Below, piece after piece: positions 17,605 through 25,105 of a stretch of DNA of 64,000 bases. How positions within the stretch are numbered: position 1 is the first letter of the stretch; every line of letters starts with the position of its first letter. This DNA is from Calditerricola satsumensis (GTDB lineage Bacteria > Bacillota > Bacilli > Calditerricolales > Calditerricolaceae). Under the pieces are notes generated by a model. That model ran no database searches, had not been told where the DNA came from, and saw only the letters and a program-made list of their open reading frames with translations. The DNA lies in NCBI RefSeq assembly GCF_014646935.1, contig NZ_BMOF01000004.1, positions 1 through 64,000 on the forward strand. The letters are read 5' to 3'. Made by a program: the position numbers and the translations under genes.

Positions 17605-18063
17605 ATGTACCGCATTTTGGTCCTGCACGGTCCCAACCTCAACTTGTTGGGGACGCGGGAGCCGCAGCATTATGGGCGGGAAACCCTGGCCGAGGTCAAC
17701 GCGCGCATCGAGCGGGCCGCGGCGGCGCTGGGCGTGTCCGTCGACTGCCGCCAATCGAACCATGAAGGCCAGCTGATCGACTGGATCCACGAGGCGCGCG
17801 GGGAGCGGGATGGCCTCATTCTCAATCCGGGGGCGTACACGCACACGAGCTACGCCATTCGCGACGCGGTGGCCGCCGTCGGGCTGCCCACCGTGGAGGT
17901 GCACCTGTCGAACATCCACGCGCGGGAGCCGTTCCGGCATGTCTCGGTGATCGCGCCGGTTGCCCTCGGCCAAATCGCCGGGTTCGGGCCCTATGGGTAC
18001 GTGCTGGCGCTGCATGCCTTGGTGCAGCACCTCAATGAGCGAAACGGGGAGGGGTTGCGGTGA
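17605..18063 (+). CDS. aroQ: Type II 3-dehydroquinate dehydratase
   Basis: A 152-residue enzyme that turns 3-dehydroquinate into 3-dehydroshikimate in the shikimate pathway. Diagnostic motifs are [17 protein letters not shown] (residues 8-24, containing the catalytic arginine and tyrosine), [15 protein letters not shown] near 75, and [15 protein letters not shown] near 98-112 with the catalytic histidine. The frame extends to 17590, but ATG 17605 is correctly spaced from GGGGAGAGG. Its stop overlaps the GTG start of pepP by 4 bases. It is the first gene of the aroQ-pepP-efp unit. Confidence 0.95.
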   Translation: MYRILVLHGPNLNLLGTREPQHYGRETLAEVNARIERAAAALGVSVDCRQSNHEGQLIDWIHEARGERDGLILNPGAYTHTSYAIRDAVAAVGLPTVEVHLSNIHAREPFRHVSVIAPVALGQIAGFGPYGYVLALHALVQHLNERNGEGLR

Positions 18064-19148
18064 AGGAACGTTTGGCGCGGTTGAGGGCGCTCATGGCCGA
18101 GCGGCAGGTGGAGGCGCTCCTTGTGACGGCGGCGGCCAACCGGCGGTACCTCTCCGGGTTCACGGGAAGTGCGGGCGTGCTGTTCATTACGCCGGATGAC
18201 GCCCTGTTGCTGACGGATTTTCGCTATGTCGAACAGGCCGCCGAGCAGGCCCCGCACTTTCGGGTTGTTCCCGTGACGCACACGACGTATGGCCGCACCG
18301 TGGCCGAGGAAGCCCGCAAGCGGGGCCTCAAGCGGATCGCCTTCGAGCCGAACCATCTGACCTACGCGGCCTATGCCGCCTACCGCGACGTGCTGCCGGA
18401 AGGGATCGAGTTCGTGCCCATCGGCACGGACGGGATGGGGCTCGTCGAGCGGCTGCGCATGGTGAAGGACGAAGAGGAGCTGGAACGGATCCGGCGCGCG
18501 GCGGCCATCGCCGACGCGACCTTTGCGCACATTTTGACCGTGCTCCGACCCGGCCTCACCGAGCGGGAAGTGGCGTGGGAATTGGAAGCGTTCATGCGCC
18601 GGCAGGGCGCGGAGGGGGCGGCCTTTCCGATTATCGTGGCGTCGGGGCCGCGCTCGGCGCTGCCGCACGGGGTGGCCTCCGATCGCGTGATCGGCAAGGG
18701 CGAACTCGTGACGCTCGACTTCGGCGCGGTCTACGAGGGGTACTGTTCCGATCTCACGCGCACGGTGGCGGTGGGCGAGCCGCCGGAGGAGCTGAAGAAG
18801 ATCTACGACATCGTCCGGGAGGCGCAGGAGCGGGGCGTTGCCCACGTGAAGGCCGGCATGACCGGAAAGGAAGCCGATGCGCTGTGCCGCGACGTGATCG
18901 CCGCCGCCGGGTACGGCGAGCAATTTGGCCATTCCACGGGGCACGGCATCGGCCTGGAGGTGCACGAGGCGCCGTCCTTGAGCGCGCGCCATGAGGAACC
19001 GCTCCCAGCGGGCGCCGTCGTGACGGTGGAGCCGGGCATCTATCTGCCCGGCGTGGGCGGCGTGCGGATCGAGGACGACGTGGTGCTGACCGATGCGGGA
19101 TGCGAATGCTTGACACGCGCCCCAAAAGACCTGATCATGGTGACGTAG
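18060..19148 (+). CDS. Xaa-Pro aminopeptidase (YqhT/PepP-type, M24B)
   Basis: A 362-residue cytoplasmic metallopeptidase that releases N-terminal residues ahead of proline. The N-terminal creatinase-like domain has [21 protein letters not shown]. The C-terminal pita-bread domain has all five metal ligands: [18 protein letters not shown] (two Asp), [16 protein letters not shown] (His), VEPGIYLPG (Glu) and RIEDDVVLT (Glu). The start is GTG 18060, overlapping the aroQ stop, with GGGGAGGGG upstream. Its place ahead of efp is conserved in Firmicutes; one suggested reason, not shown here, is a common link to proline-rich proteins. Confidence 0.93.
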   Translation: MKERLARLRALMAERQVEALLVTAAANRRYLSGFTGSAGVLFITPDDALLLTDFRYVEQAAEQAPHFRVVPVTHTTYGRTVAEEARKRGLKRIAFEPNHLTYAAYAAYRDVLPEGIEFVPIGTDGMGLVERLRMVKDEEELERIRRAAAIADATFAHILTVLRPGLTEREVAWELEAFMRRQGAEGAAFPIIVASGPRSALPHGVASDRVIGKGELVTLDFGAVYEGYCSDLTRTVAVGEPPEELKKIYDIVREAQERGVAHVKAGMTGKEADALCRDVIAAAGYGEQFGHSTGHGIGLEVHEAPSLSARHEEPLPAGAVVTVEPGIYLPGVGGVRIEDDVVLTDAGCECLTRAPKDLIMVT

Positions 19149-19182
19149 GACTTTTTTGCGGACGTTGAGGGAGGGCACACGC

Positions 19183-19740
19183 ATGATTTCGGTGAACGAT
19201 TTCCGGACCGGTTTGACGATTGAATTGGACGGCGATCCGTGGCAAGTGCTCGAATTCATGCACGTGAAACCGGGCAAGGGCGCCGCCTTTGTGCGGTCCA
19301 AACTGCGCAACCTGCGCACCGGGGCCATTCAGGAGCGCACCTTCCGCGCCGGTGAGAAAGTGAACAAGGCCCACGTCGAAACGCGCCCGATGCAGTTTCT
19401 CTACGCCAGCGGCGACGAATACACCTTTATGGATATGGAAAACTACGAGCAGATCACCCTCCACAAGGAGCAAATCGAGCGCGAAGTCCTCTTCCTGAAG
19501 GAAAACATGAACGTGCACCTCGTCATTTTCCAAGGCCAGACCATCGGGATCGAGCTGCCCAACACCGTGGAACTGGAAGTGGTGGAGACCGAGCCGGGCA
19601 TCCGCGGCGACACGGCGTCGGGCGGTTCCAAGCCGGCCAAGCTGGAGACGGGTCTTGTCGTCCAGGTGCCGTTCTTCGTCGACGTCGGGGACAAGGTGAT
19701 CGTCAACACGCAGACCGGCGAATACGTGGGCCGGGCGTGA
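19183..19740 (+). CDS. efp: Translation elongation factor P
   Basis: EF-P rescues ribosomes stalled at polyproline. The protein has 185 residues with three beta-barrel domains. The modified tip residue is Lys32 in [11 protein letters not shown], typical of the Bacillus-type factor that carries 5-aminopentanol. [11 protein letters not shown] is the canonical N-terminus, and GGGAGGG lies 8 bases before ATG 19183, so the upstream extension to 19156 is rejected. Pro-rich proteins in the window, such as the tail of the penicillin-binding protein at 47.4-47.7 kb, are plausible clients. Confidence 0.97.
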   Translation: MISVNDFRTGLTIELDGDPWQVLEFMHVKPGKGAAFVRSKLRNLRTGAIQERTFRAGEKVNKAHVETRPMQFLYASGDEYTFMDMENYEQITLHKEQIEREVLFLKENMNVHLVIFQGQTIGIELPNTVELEVVETEPGIRGDTASGGSKPAKLETGLVVQVPFFVDVGDKVIVNTQTGEYVGRA

Positions 19741-19798
19741 GCGGGGAAGAACGCGCAGCCGGCAGCACGCGCCCTCTTGCCTCGGTTGGCGTAACAAA

Positions 19799-19838
19799 CA
19801 AGCCCTCGGTTTTGCTTAAGAGCAGAACCGAGGGCTTT
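19799..19838. terminator. Bidirectional terminator between efp and the osmC-family gene
   Basis: AGCCCTCGGTTTTGCT and AGCAGAACCGAGGGCT pair around a TAAG loop. T-rich flank on the right and A-rich flank on the left let it serve both converging genes. Confidence 0.85.
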
Positions 19839-19857
19839 GTTGCGATCTGCCGCCTCA

Positions 19858-20301
19858 TTAGGCACGCGCCGCTTCCTTGGCCACCACGGGTACGCCTTTC
19901 AACGTGTCCTTAACCGGGCAGACGCGCTGCACGTGGTCCAGGAGCGCCTGAATGCGCTCCGGTGCCGACGGCGAGTCGAGCTCGATGTGGTAGCGGATTT
20001 CCAGAAAACCCGGACGCACGTTGGGGTTCTTTTCGGTAAAGCCATCGGGATCGAGGTCGCCTTCCACCTTCACGCGCGCGCCGCGCAGCTCCACGCCGTG
20101 AAGCTTGGCGAAGCTGGCGAGGAGGACGTTCAGGCAGCCGCCGAGCGCGGCGAGGATGAGTTCCACCGGATTGGGGCCCAAATCGTCGCCACCGAGGGCC
20201 GGCGGTTCGTCGATCACCACCTGCTTGTCGCGGATGTGGGCCACGGAGCGAACCCCTTCGCCCGTCCACACCACTTCGGAGGAAAACGTGACCTTGGCCA
20301 T
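19858..20301 (-). CDS. OsmC/Ohr-family protein
   Basis: A 147-residue OsmC-fold protein with the two redox cysteines, one in LAALGGCLNVLL near residue 55 and the other in RVCPVKDTL near 130. OsmC/Ohr enzymes reduce organic hydroperoxides with lipoyl or thiol donors; YhfA-like members have less defined roles. The start ATG 20301 follows AAAGGAGG by 7 bases; the frame is open further up but crosses the promoter. It is monocistronic, behind a perfect sigmaA promoter, so high constitutive expression is likely. Confidence 0.88.
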   Translation of the reverse strand: MAKVTFSSEVVWTGEGVRSVAHIRDKQVVIDEPPALGGDDLGPNPVELILAALGGCLNVLLASFAKLHGVELRGARVKVEGDLDPDGFTEKNPNVRPGFLEIRYHIELDSPSAPERIQALLDHVQRVCPVKDTLKGVPVVAKEAARA

Positions 20302-20358
20302 GCGCTCGCCTCCTTTTTCGTATTTCGCAAATCTCCATACAATTCGAACGGTAGGTGC

Positions 20359-20387
20359 ATTATAGCGCCCACTGATGATTCTGTCAA
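20359..20387 (-). promoter_or_regulatory. Perfect consensus sigmaA promoter of the osmC-family gene
   Basis: On the minus strand TTGACA (20382-20387), 17 bases, TATAAT (20359-20364). Both hexamers and the spacer are exactly consensus, which is rare. Confidence 0.9.
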
Positions 20388-20511
20388 TTCCGGTAGGAAA
20401 AAACGGATATGAAACCGGTGGCGGGTTCGCGAGGGAGAGGGCGCTTTTTTCTGGGGCTTGAAGGAATTTGCGAGCGTTGCGAGAAAGGGAAAGAAGCGAA
20501 GGGGGGATTCG

Positions 20512-20856
20512 ATGAACATCCTCGTGGTGGGGGCTGGCGCTGTCGGGGGGTATTTCGGCGGCCGACTCATGGAAAAAGGGGAAAACGTCACGTTTCTCGT
20601 GCGGGAGGGAAGGCGAAAGCAGCTCGCAGAGAACGGGCTTGTGCTCAAAAGCGTGCACGGTGATTACCGTTCGACCTTACATCGGGGCACAAACGGCGAT
20701 CGTGCCACGACATTGTCATCGGCGAGCTGGACGGCACCCGTACGCCGCGGATCGAACGGATCGAAGCCGCGTTTGCGGGCGCAACGTGCACGGCAAGGAT
20801 CAGTTTGTCGATCCTTAAGGACATGTGGGAAACGCATGCGGGAGAAAACGTGGTGA
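20512..20856 (+). pseudogene. Decayed ketopantoate reductase (panE/apbA) remnant
   Basis: The first 55 codons encode a clear NADP-binding Rossmann start, [20 protein letters not shown], and a following [15 protein letters not shown], typical of 2-dehydropantoate 2-reductase. After GDY the similarity stops. About 45 bases later another frame reads [20 protein letters not shown], then [13 protein letters not shown] and LKDMWE, which resembles the middle of the same family. So an internal segment of about 100 residues is missing with a frame change, and the C-terminal catalytic domain is absent. GGGGGG precedes ATG 20512. A functional reductase is not expected. Confidence 0.8.
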
Positions 20857-20872
20857 CAGGGCAGAAGGAAAC

Positions 20873-20913
20873 AAGCCCTCGGCAGGCCACCCCGTGCCTG
20901 CCGAGGGCTTTTT
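20873..20913. terminator. Terminator between the panE remnant and thiG
   Basis: A 15-bp stem (AAGCCCTCGGCAGGC and GCCTGCCGAGGGCTT) with 8-base loop. The T run is on the plus-strand side, and the minus-strand side has TTGTTT, so it may work for both. Confidence 0.8.
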
Positions 20914-20927
20914 CCGCGCGTTGATCA

Positions 20928-21725
20928 TCAAAACATCAGGCCCTCCATCGGGCTGGAAGCCGAGGCATAGCGCTTTTTGGGGATGCGGCCGGCCAGGTAC
21001 GCCTTGCGCCCGGCCTCGACGGCCAGCTTGAAGGCTTCGGCCATCTGCACGGGATCCTTGGCCCCGGCCACCGCTGTGTTGAGGAGCACGCCGTCGGCGC
21101 CCAGCTCCATCGCCTTGGCCGCGTCGGCCGGCGAGCCGATGCCGGCGTCGATGATCACCGGCACCGTCGCTTCCTCGATGATGTAGCTGAGGTTGAGCGG
21201 GTTGAGAATGCCGAGGCCGGTACCGATCGGCGCCGCGCCGGGCATCACCGCGTGGGCGCCGGCTTCCTGCAGCTTGCGGGCCAAAATGGGGTCGTCGTTC
21301 GTGTACGGCAGGACGATGAACCCTTCGTCGACGAGGATCTTCGTCGCCTCCAGTGTGGCCACCGGATCGGGGAGCAGCGTCTTCGGGTCGCCGATGATCT
21401 CCACCTTGATCATGTCGCACAGCTTGGAGGCGCGGGCCAGCCGGGCGATGCGCACCGCCTCTTCCACCGTCCGGGCCCCGGCGGTGTTGGGCAGCAGCTT
21501 GAATCGCGACAGGTCCAGCTCTTCCAGCAGGTTGGGCTGGTTGGGGTCGTAGATGTTCATCCGGCGTACGGCGAAGGTGAGCACTTCCGCCCCCGAGGCG
21601 GCCACGGCGCGCTTTTGCACGTCAAGGCTGGGGAACTTGCCGGTGCCCAAGAACAGGCGGGAGCGGAACGTGTACGGCCCGATTTTCAGGACGTCGTCTT
21701 GCACGGCCGTAGGGTTGGCGGTCAC
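20928..21725 (-). CDS. thiG: Thiazole synthase ThiG
   Basis: A 265-residue TIM-barrel enzyme that builds the thiazole phosphate of thiamine from deoxyxylulose phosphate, dehydroglycine and ThiS thiocarboxylate. Family segments are [31 protein letters not shown], the Schiff-base lysine in [10 protein letters not shown], and [20 protein letters not shown] with [11 protein letters not shown]. The start is GTG 21725, preceded by GGAGG inside the end of thiS. It is the last gene of the unit; thiF, normally needed to activate ThiS, is not next to it. Confidence 0.96.
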   Translation of the reverse strand: MTANPTAVQDDVLKIGPYTFRSRLFLGTGKFPSLDVQKRAVAASGAEVLTFAVRRMNIYDPNQPNLLEELDLSRFKLLPNTAGARTVEEAVRIARLARASKLCDMIKVEIIGDPKTLLPDPVATLEATKILVDEGFIVLPYTNDDPILARKLQEAGAHAVMPGAAPIGTGLGILNPLNLSYIIEEATVPVIIDAGIGSPADAAKAMELGADGVLLNTAVAGAKDPVQMAEAFKLAVEAGRKAYLAGRIPKKRYASASSPMEGLMF

Positions 21726-21730
21726 GGCGA

Positions 21731-21934
21731 TCAGCCTCCTCCGACAAAGTGAACGAGCTCGAGCACGTCCCCTTCGCGGACCGGCACGTCGGCGTACGTG
21801 TCGCGGTCCAGCACGTGCCGGTTTTGCTCAACGATGACGAGTTTGCCGTCCAGGCCGAAGTGGCGAAGAAGATCGGCCACCGTCTTTACGTGATCCGGCA
21901 CGTCGTGCACCTCGCCGTTGATCGTGAGCCTCAC
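21731..21934 (-). CDS. thiS: Sulfur carrier protein ThiS
   Basis: A 67-residue ubiquitin-like protein starting [14 protein letters not shown] and ending [14 protein letters not shown]. The C-terminal Gly-Gly is adenylated and thiocarboxylated to donate sulfur to ThiG. Here there is one extra Gly, as in several Bacillales. The start is GTG 21934, whose GTGA overlaps the thiO stop, with GGGAGGTGA upstream. It lies between thiO and thiG, so stoichiometric coupled translation is likely. Confidence 0.93.
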   Translation of the reverse strand: MRLTINGEVHDVPDHVKTVADLLRHFGLDGKLVIVEQNRHVLDRDTYADVPVREGDVLELVHFVGGG

Positions 21935-23100
21935 CGCGCTTCACCTCCCTGGGACGCCGCAGATATGCCGTTTGCCGCCTCCAGCAAGCGGTCTGGCGAG
22001 AAAGGCGCGAGCAGGTCGGGCGTCTGCCCCGTGCGGATGAGCTGGGCGATCAGCTCGCCGGTGATGGGGGCCAGCAGGATGCCGTTGCGGAAGTGGCCCG
22101 TCGCCACGACCAGTCCGGGGTGGCCCGCTACCGTGCCCAAGAAGGGCAAGCCGTCGGCGGAATGGGGCCGCACGCTGGCCCACGCCCGTTCGAAGGTCGC
22201 CTCGGCCAGGGCCGGCACGAGGGTTTTCGCCGCCGCCGCCAGCTGGGTCACGGCCGCCAGCGTCACCCGGCGGTCGAAGCCGGCGCGCGCCTCCGTCGCC
22301 CCGATGACGACGCGGCCGCCTTGCTTCGGCACGAGGTAGCACCCGTGGGCAAACAGCGTCTTGCGGAAGGGGACGGCCTGCAGGACGACGGAGAGGGACT
22401 CCCCCTTCACTGGGCCGACGGGAAGGCGAAGCCCGAGCCGCCGCCCGAGAACGCCGCTCCACGCCCCGGCGGCCAAGACGGTCCACTCGGCGCGATAGGT
22501 TTCGCCTTCCGTCTCCACGCCGACGACGCGCGTGCCGTGCCGCAGGAAGCGCTCCACCGCGCAGTGTTCGATGATGCGCGCGCCGAGCCGCACGGCCGCT
22601 TCGGCGAAGGCGCGCGTCAGCTTGGCCGCGTTCACCTGGTGGTCGCCGGGGATGGCCAGGGCGCCGACGACGGCGTCGGACACGGCCGGCTCTCTTTCCC
22701 GCAGGGCGAAGCCGTCCAGCCACTCGGCCGGCTCCCCGAGGGCCCGCTGCCATTCGGCGCGCGCCAAGAGGGCCTGCTGCTCCTCGTCGTTCTGGGCCAG
22801 GCGCAAGAGCCCGGCGCGGTTCAGCTCGATGTCGATGCCCGTTAAGGCGTAGAGCGCCTCGGCGAGGCGGGGGAACCGGGCGCGGCTTTCCAGGCACAAG
22901 GAGACGAAGGGGCCGGGGTGGGTCGTTTCCACCTGCGCCCCGAGCATTCCCGCCGCCGCGCTGGAGGCGTGGGCGCCGACGGTGTCGCGCTCCACGATGG
23001 CCACGCGCGCACCATCCTTGGCCAGGTAGTAGGCGATGGCGCAGCCGATCACTCCGCCGCCGACGATGACAACGTCGGCAGACGGCTGCGTGAGGGGCAT
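21931..23100 (-). CDS. thiO: Glycine oxidase ThiO
   Basis: A 389-residue FAD-dependent amine oxidase that converts glycine to iminoglycine (dehydroglycine) for thiazole synthesis with release of H2O2. The FAD-binding GxGxxG is in DVVIVGGGVIGCAIAYYLA (residues 9-27), followed by SSAAAGMLGAQ near 46; C-terminal HFRNGILLAPITGELIA is typical of ThiO. The GGAGGAAAGGAGG region upstream supports ATG 23100. It follows tenI by 19 bases. Use of ThiO instead of the anaerobic ThiH indicates an aerobic thiazole route. Confidence 0.94.
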   Translation of the reverse strand: MPLTQPSADVVIVGGGVIGCAIAYYLAKDGARVAIVERDTVGAHASSAAAGMLGAQVETTHPGPFVSLCLESRARFPRLAEALYALTGIDIELNRAGLLRLAQNDEEQQALLARAEWQRALGEPAEWLDGFALREREPAVSDAVVGALAIPGDHQVNAAKLTRAFAEAAVRLGARIIEHCAVERFLRHGTRVVGVETEGETYRAEWTVLAAGAWSGVLGRRLGLRLPVGPVKGESLSVVLQAVPFRKTLFAHGCYLVPKQGGRVVIGATEARAGFDRRVTLAAVTQLAAAAKTLVPALAEATFERAWASVRPHSADGLPFLGTVAGHPGLVVATGHFRNGILLAPITGELIAQLIRTGQTPDLLAPFSPDRLLEAANGISAASQGGEAR

Positions 23101-23119
23101 GTCGGTACCTCCTTTCCTC

Positions 23120-23788
23120 CTAGGGGGTTCGCTGCGGGGCGTTGCTTGTGCGGGGGGGCCATGCCACGCGCGGCCGCACGGGGAAGGCGGCCATGGCCTC
23201 GCGAAAGGCGTCCACCACCTCCGCTGGACGGTCGGCCGACCAAACGGCGGACATCACGGCGACGCCGGCGCAGCCGGTCTCGAGCACCGCTCCCACGTTT
23301 TCCGGGGTGATGCCGCCAATGGCGATCACGGGGATGGCAACGCGTCTCACCACGTCACGCAGGGCCTCCAGGCCGCGGGGCGGCAGGCCGGGTTTGGAGC
23401 CGGTGGCAAAGACGTGGCCGAAAATGACGTAGTCGGCCCCCTGCGCCTCCGCCGCTGCGGCCTCCTCGGCGCTGTGCACCGAAACGCCCACCACCTGTCC
23501 CGGACGCAGTGCCCGCCGCGCCGCAACCGGCGGCAGCCCCCTTGCCGGCAGGTGGACGCCGAACGCGCCAAGGGCGGCGGCCACGTCGGCGCGATCGTTG
23601 ATGAGGAGACGTGTCGGACCGCCCAGCGCGTCGGCCAGGCGGCAGGCCCAGTCCCATTGCTCGCCGGCCGGGCGATGCTTTTCCCGCAGATGCACGCAAT
23701 CCACGCCGTGCCGAAATCTCGCCACGTGCGCGCACACCTCGTCGAGCGGCGTTTTGCCGTCGGTGATCACGTGCAAGACGTGGGCCAT
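23120..23788 (-). CDS. tenI: Thiazole tautomerase TenI
   Basis: A 222-residue ThiE/TenI-fold TIM barrel. It has HLREKHRPAGEQ near 37, RLLINDRADVAAALGAFGVHL near 64, and IAIGGITPENVGAVLETGCAGVAVMS near 165. TenI aromatises the thiazole carboxylate phosphate made by ThiG. Position before thiO-thiS-thiG as in B. subtilis favours TenI over thiamine-phosphate synthase ThiE, though the two folds are similar. ATG 23788 follows GGGAGGGG by 7 bases. Transcription passes through an attenuator-like leader first. Confidence 0.85.
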   Translation of the reverse strand: MAHVLHVITDGKTPLDEVCAHVARFRHGVDCVHLREKHRPAGEQWDWACRLADALGGPTRLLINDRADVAAALGAFGVHLPARGLPPVAARRALRPGQVVGVSVHSAEEAAAAEAQGADYVIFGHVFATGSKPGLPPRGLEALRDVVRRVAIPVIAIGGITPENVGAVLETGCAGVAVMSAVWSADRPAEVVDAFREAMAAFPVRPRVAWPPRTSNAPQRTP

Positions 23789-23951
23789 GGCCGATCCCCT
23801 CCCAGCGGACACGAAAAAACGGCATCCGCTGCGGACGCCGTGCTGTTCCCGTTTGTCCCCCGATTCCGTTCTGCGGGGTGCGGGCGCATGATGCGTTTCG
23901 CGCGCCATCCGCGCGAACCCCAGTGGCGTGAACCTTCCGCGTATTCCTCTA
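23789..23951 (-). ncRNA. Structured leader with attenuator before the thiazole operon
   Basis: The minus-strand leader between the promoter and tenI is about 160 bases. In order it holds hairpins TTCGCGC-GGATG-GCGCGAA, CGCAT-C-ATGCG and CCCCG-N11-CGGGG, then the terminator at 23814-23840 immediately ahead of the tenI ribosome site. That is riboswitch or attenuator architecture. The TPP-riboswitch hallmarks CTGAGA and GAACCTGA are absent, and no T-box sequence is seen, so the class is not assigned. Confidence 0.5.
23814..23840 (-). terminator. Attenuator terminator upstream of tenI
   Basis: In RNA, CGGCGUCCGC and GCGGAUGCCG pair over 9 bp including one G-U, followed by UUUUUU. It lies 25 bases before the tenI start, where read-through must be needed for expression. 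Confidence 0.8.
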
Positions 23952-23957
23952 CTTTGA

Positions 23958-23986
23958 AGTGTACCAGTTGGCCCAAGATTCGTCAA
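23958..23986 (-). promoter_or_regulatory. SigmaA promoter of tenI-thiO-thiS-thiG
   Basis: Minus strand TTGACG (23981-23986), 17 bases, TACACT (23958-23963). Confidence 0.75.
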
Positions 23987-24076
23987 CGCAGGGAGCGCTT
24001 CAAGAGGCGGCCGCAGCCAGGACGCGCGGGCCAGACCCCACATGAGGCGCCACGACCGGGAGCGCCTTGCGGTCCG

Positions 24077-24904
24077 TTACGCGCTGTGCTGCGCGTGGCC
24101 GATGGTGTGCAGCGTCACTTCCGGGCGGGAGCGCAACCGAATGTTGAGGGCGGTCTGGCCAAGCCCCTCGCTGATGTAGAAGGCCTTTTCTCCCCACACG
24201 TGCAGGCCGCGGATGATGTTGCGCCGCGGCAGCGCCCCCATTTTGACGAGGTGGAACGGTTTCGGCCAATGGATCTGTCCGCCGTGGAAGTGGCCGGACA
24301 GCAGGTAGTCGCACGGGTAACCGTCCATGTGCAGCACCAGGTTGGGGTCGTGCGTCAGCACCAGGCAGACGCTGCTTTCGTCGACGCCCTTGTACGCCCG
24401 AGCGAGGTCGCTGCGCCGTGTGCTGAAGTCGTCCACCCCGATGATGGTGAGCGTCTGCCCGTCGATGGAGAGGGTGCGCGACGCATTTTGCAGCACGTGC
24501 ACGCCGCGACGCGTCATCTCCCGTTTCAGGTAGGCCAGCGCTTCGGGTTCGAGCACATAGTCGTGGTTCCCGAACACAGCGTAGATGCCGTACGGGGGGT
24601 TAAGGCGCTGCAAGATTTCCACATAGGTCAGGAACTTTTCGATGTTCTGCGCCTGGTCGAGATAGTCGCCCGTGAGCGCGATCAGGTCAATGCGCTCGTT
24701 TTTCAGCTGGTTATACAGATCCTCGGGAGAAATTGAGATGTTTTCCATGTGCAAATCCGAAAGGTGCAAGATGGTTAGCCGCTGGGGACACGGAACGCGC
24801 CGATTCAAGGGAAGGTGAATGCGTTTTAGCGTGAACCGGTACGTGTTGCGGTGGCCGTACAGCACGAGGGCGAGCAAACCCACGAGGAGCAGCAAGAACC
24901 ACAC
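24077..24904 (-). CDS. Membrane-anchored metallophosphoesterase (YkuE/YkoQ type)
   Basis: A 275-residue calcineurin-like phosphoesterase with one N-terminal membrane helix (WFLLLLVGLLALVLYG). Metal motifs are complete: LHLSDLHMENIS (D-x-H), TGDYLDQ (G-D), FGNHDYVLE (G-N-H-D), and near the C-terminus LTHDPNL with SGHFHGGQIHWP (G-H-x-H). It probably acts outside or at the membrane surface on a phosphoester such as a lipid or nucleotide. GTG 24904 is preferred, because AAGGAGGG stands 7 bases upstream; the ATG at 24934 lies upstream of that site. It converges with tenI and stands alone. Confidence 0.87.
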   Translation of the reverse strand: MWFLLLLVGLLALVLYGHRNTYRFTLKRIHLPLNRRVPCPQRLTILHLSDLHMENISISPEDLYNQLKNERIDLIALTGDYLDQAQNIEKFLTYVEILQRLNPPYGIYAVFGNHDYVLEPEALAYLKREMTRRGVHVLQNASRTLSIDGQTLTIIGVDDFSTRRSDLARAYKGVDESSVCLVLTHDPNLVLHMDGYPCDYLLSGHFHGGQIHWPKPFHLVKMGALPRRNIIRGLHVWGEKAFYISEGLGQTALNIRLRSRPEVTLHTIGHAQHSA

Positions 24905-25033
24905 GGCGCATCCCTCCTTCACGGAAAGGATCATGACAACATTTTACATATCTAGGATTTGCGATTCCAGTCAAAAAATCATGCAATCCTGTCAAGGGGA
25001 ATCCAGAAAAGGATGCGCAAAAGTGTTTGATCG

Positions 25034-25061
25034 TTGACGCCATTTTTATTATTCTTAAGAT
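25034..25061 (+). promoter_or_regulatory. Probable promoter of acsA
   Basis: TTGACG (25034-25039), 16 bases, TAAGAT (25056-25061), within an AT-rich stretch 45 bases before acsA. No clear CcpA or CodY site was seen. Confidence 0.4.
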
Positions 25062-25105
25062 AAGAGGTTGCGATCATTTCATACTACGGGAGGGTGAGCC
25101 GCACG

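Noticed and set aside
23789-23951. TPP riboswitch or T-box upstream of tenI
   Set aside because: Neither the TPP sequences CTGAGA and GAACCTGA nor the T-box GGTGG-ACCGCG is present, so I kept it as an unassigned leader.
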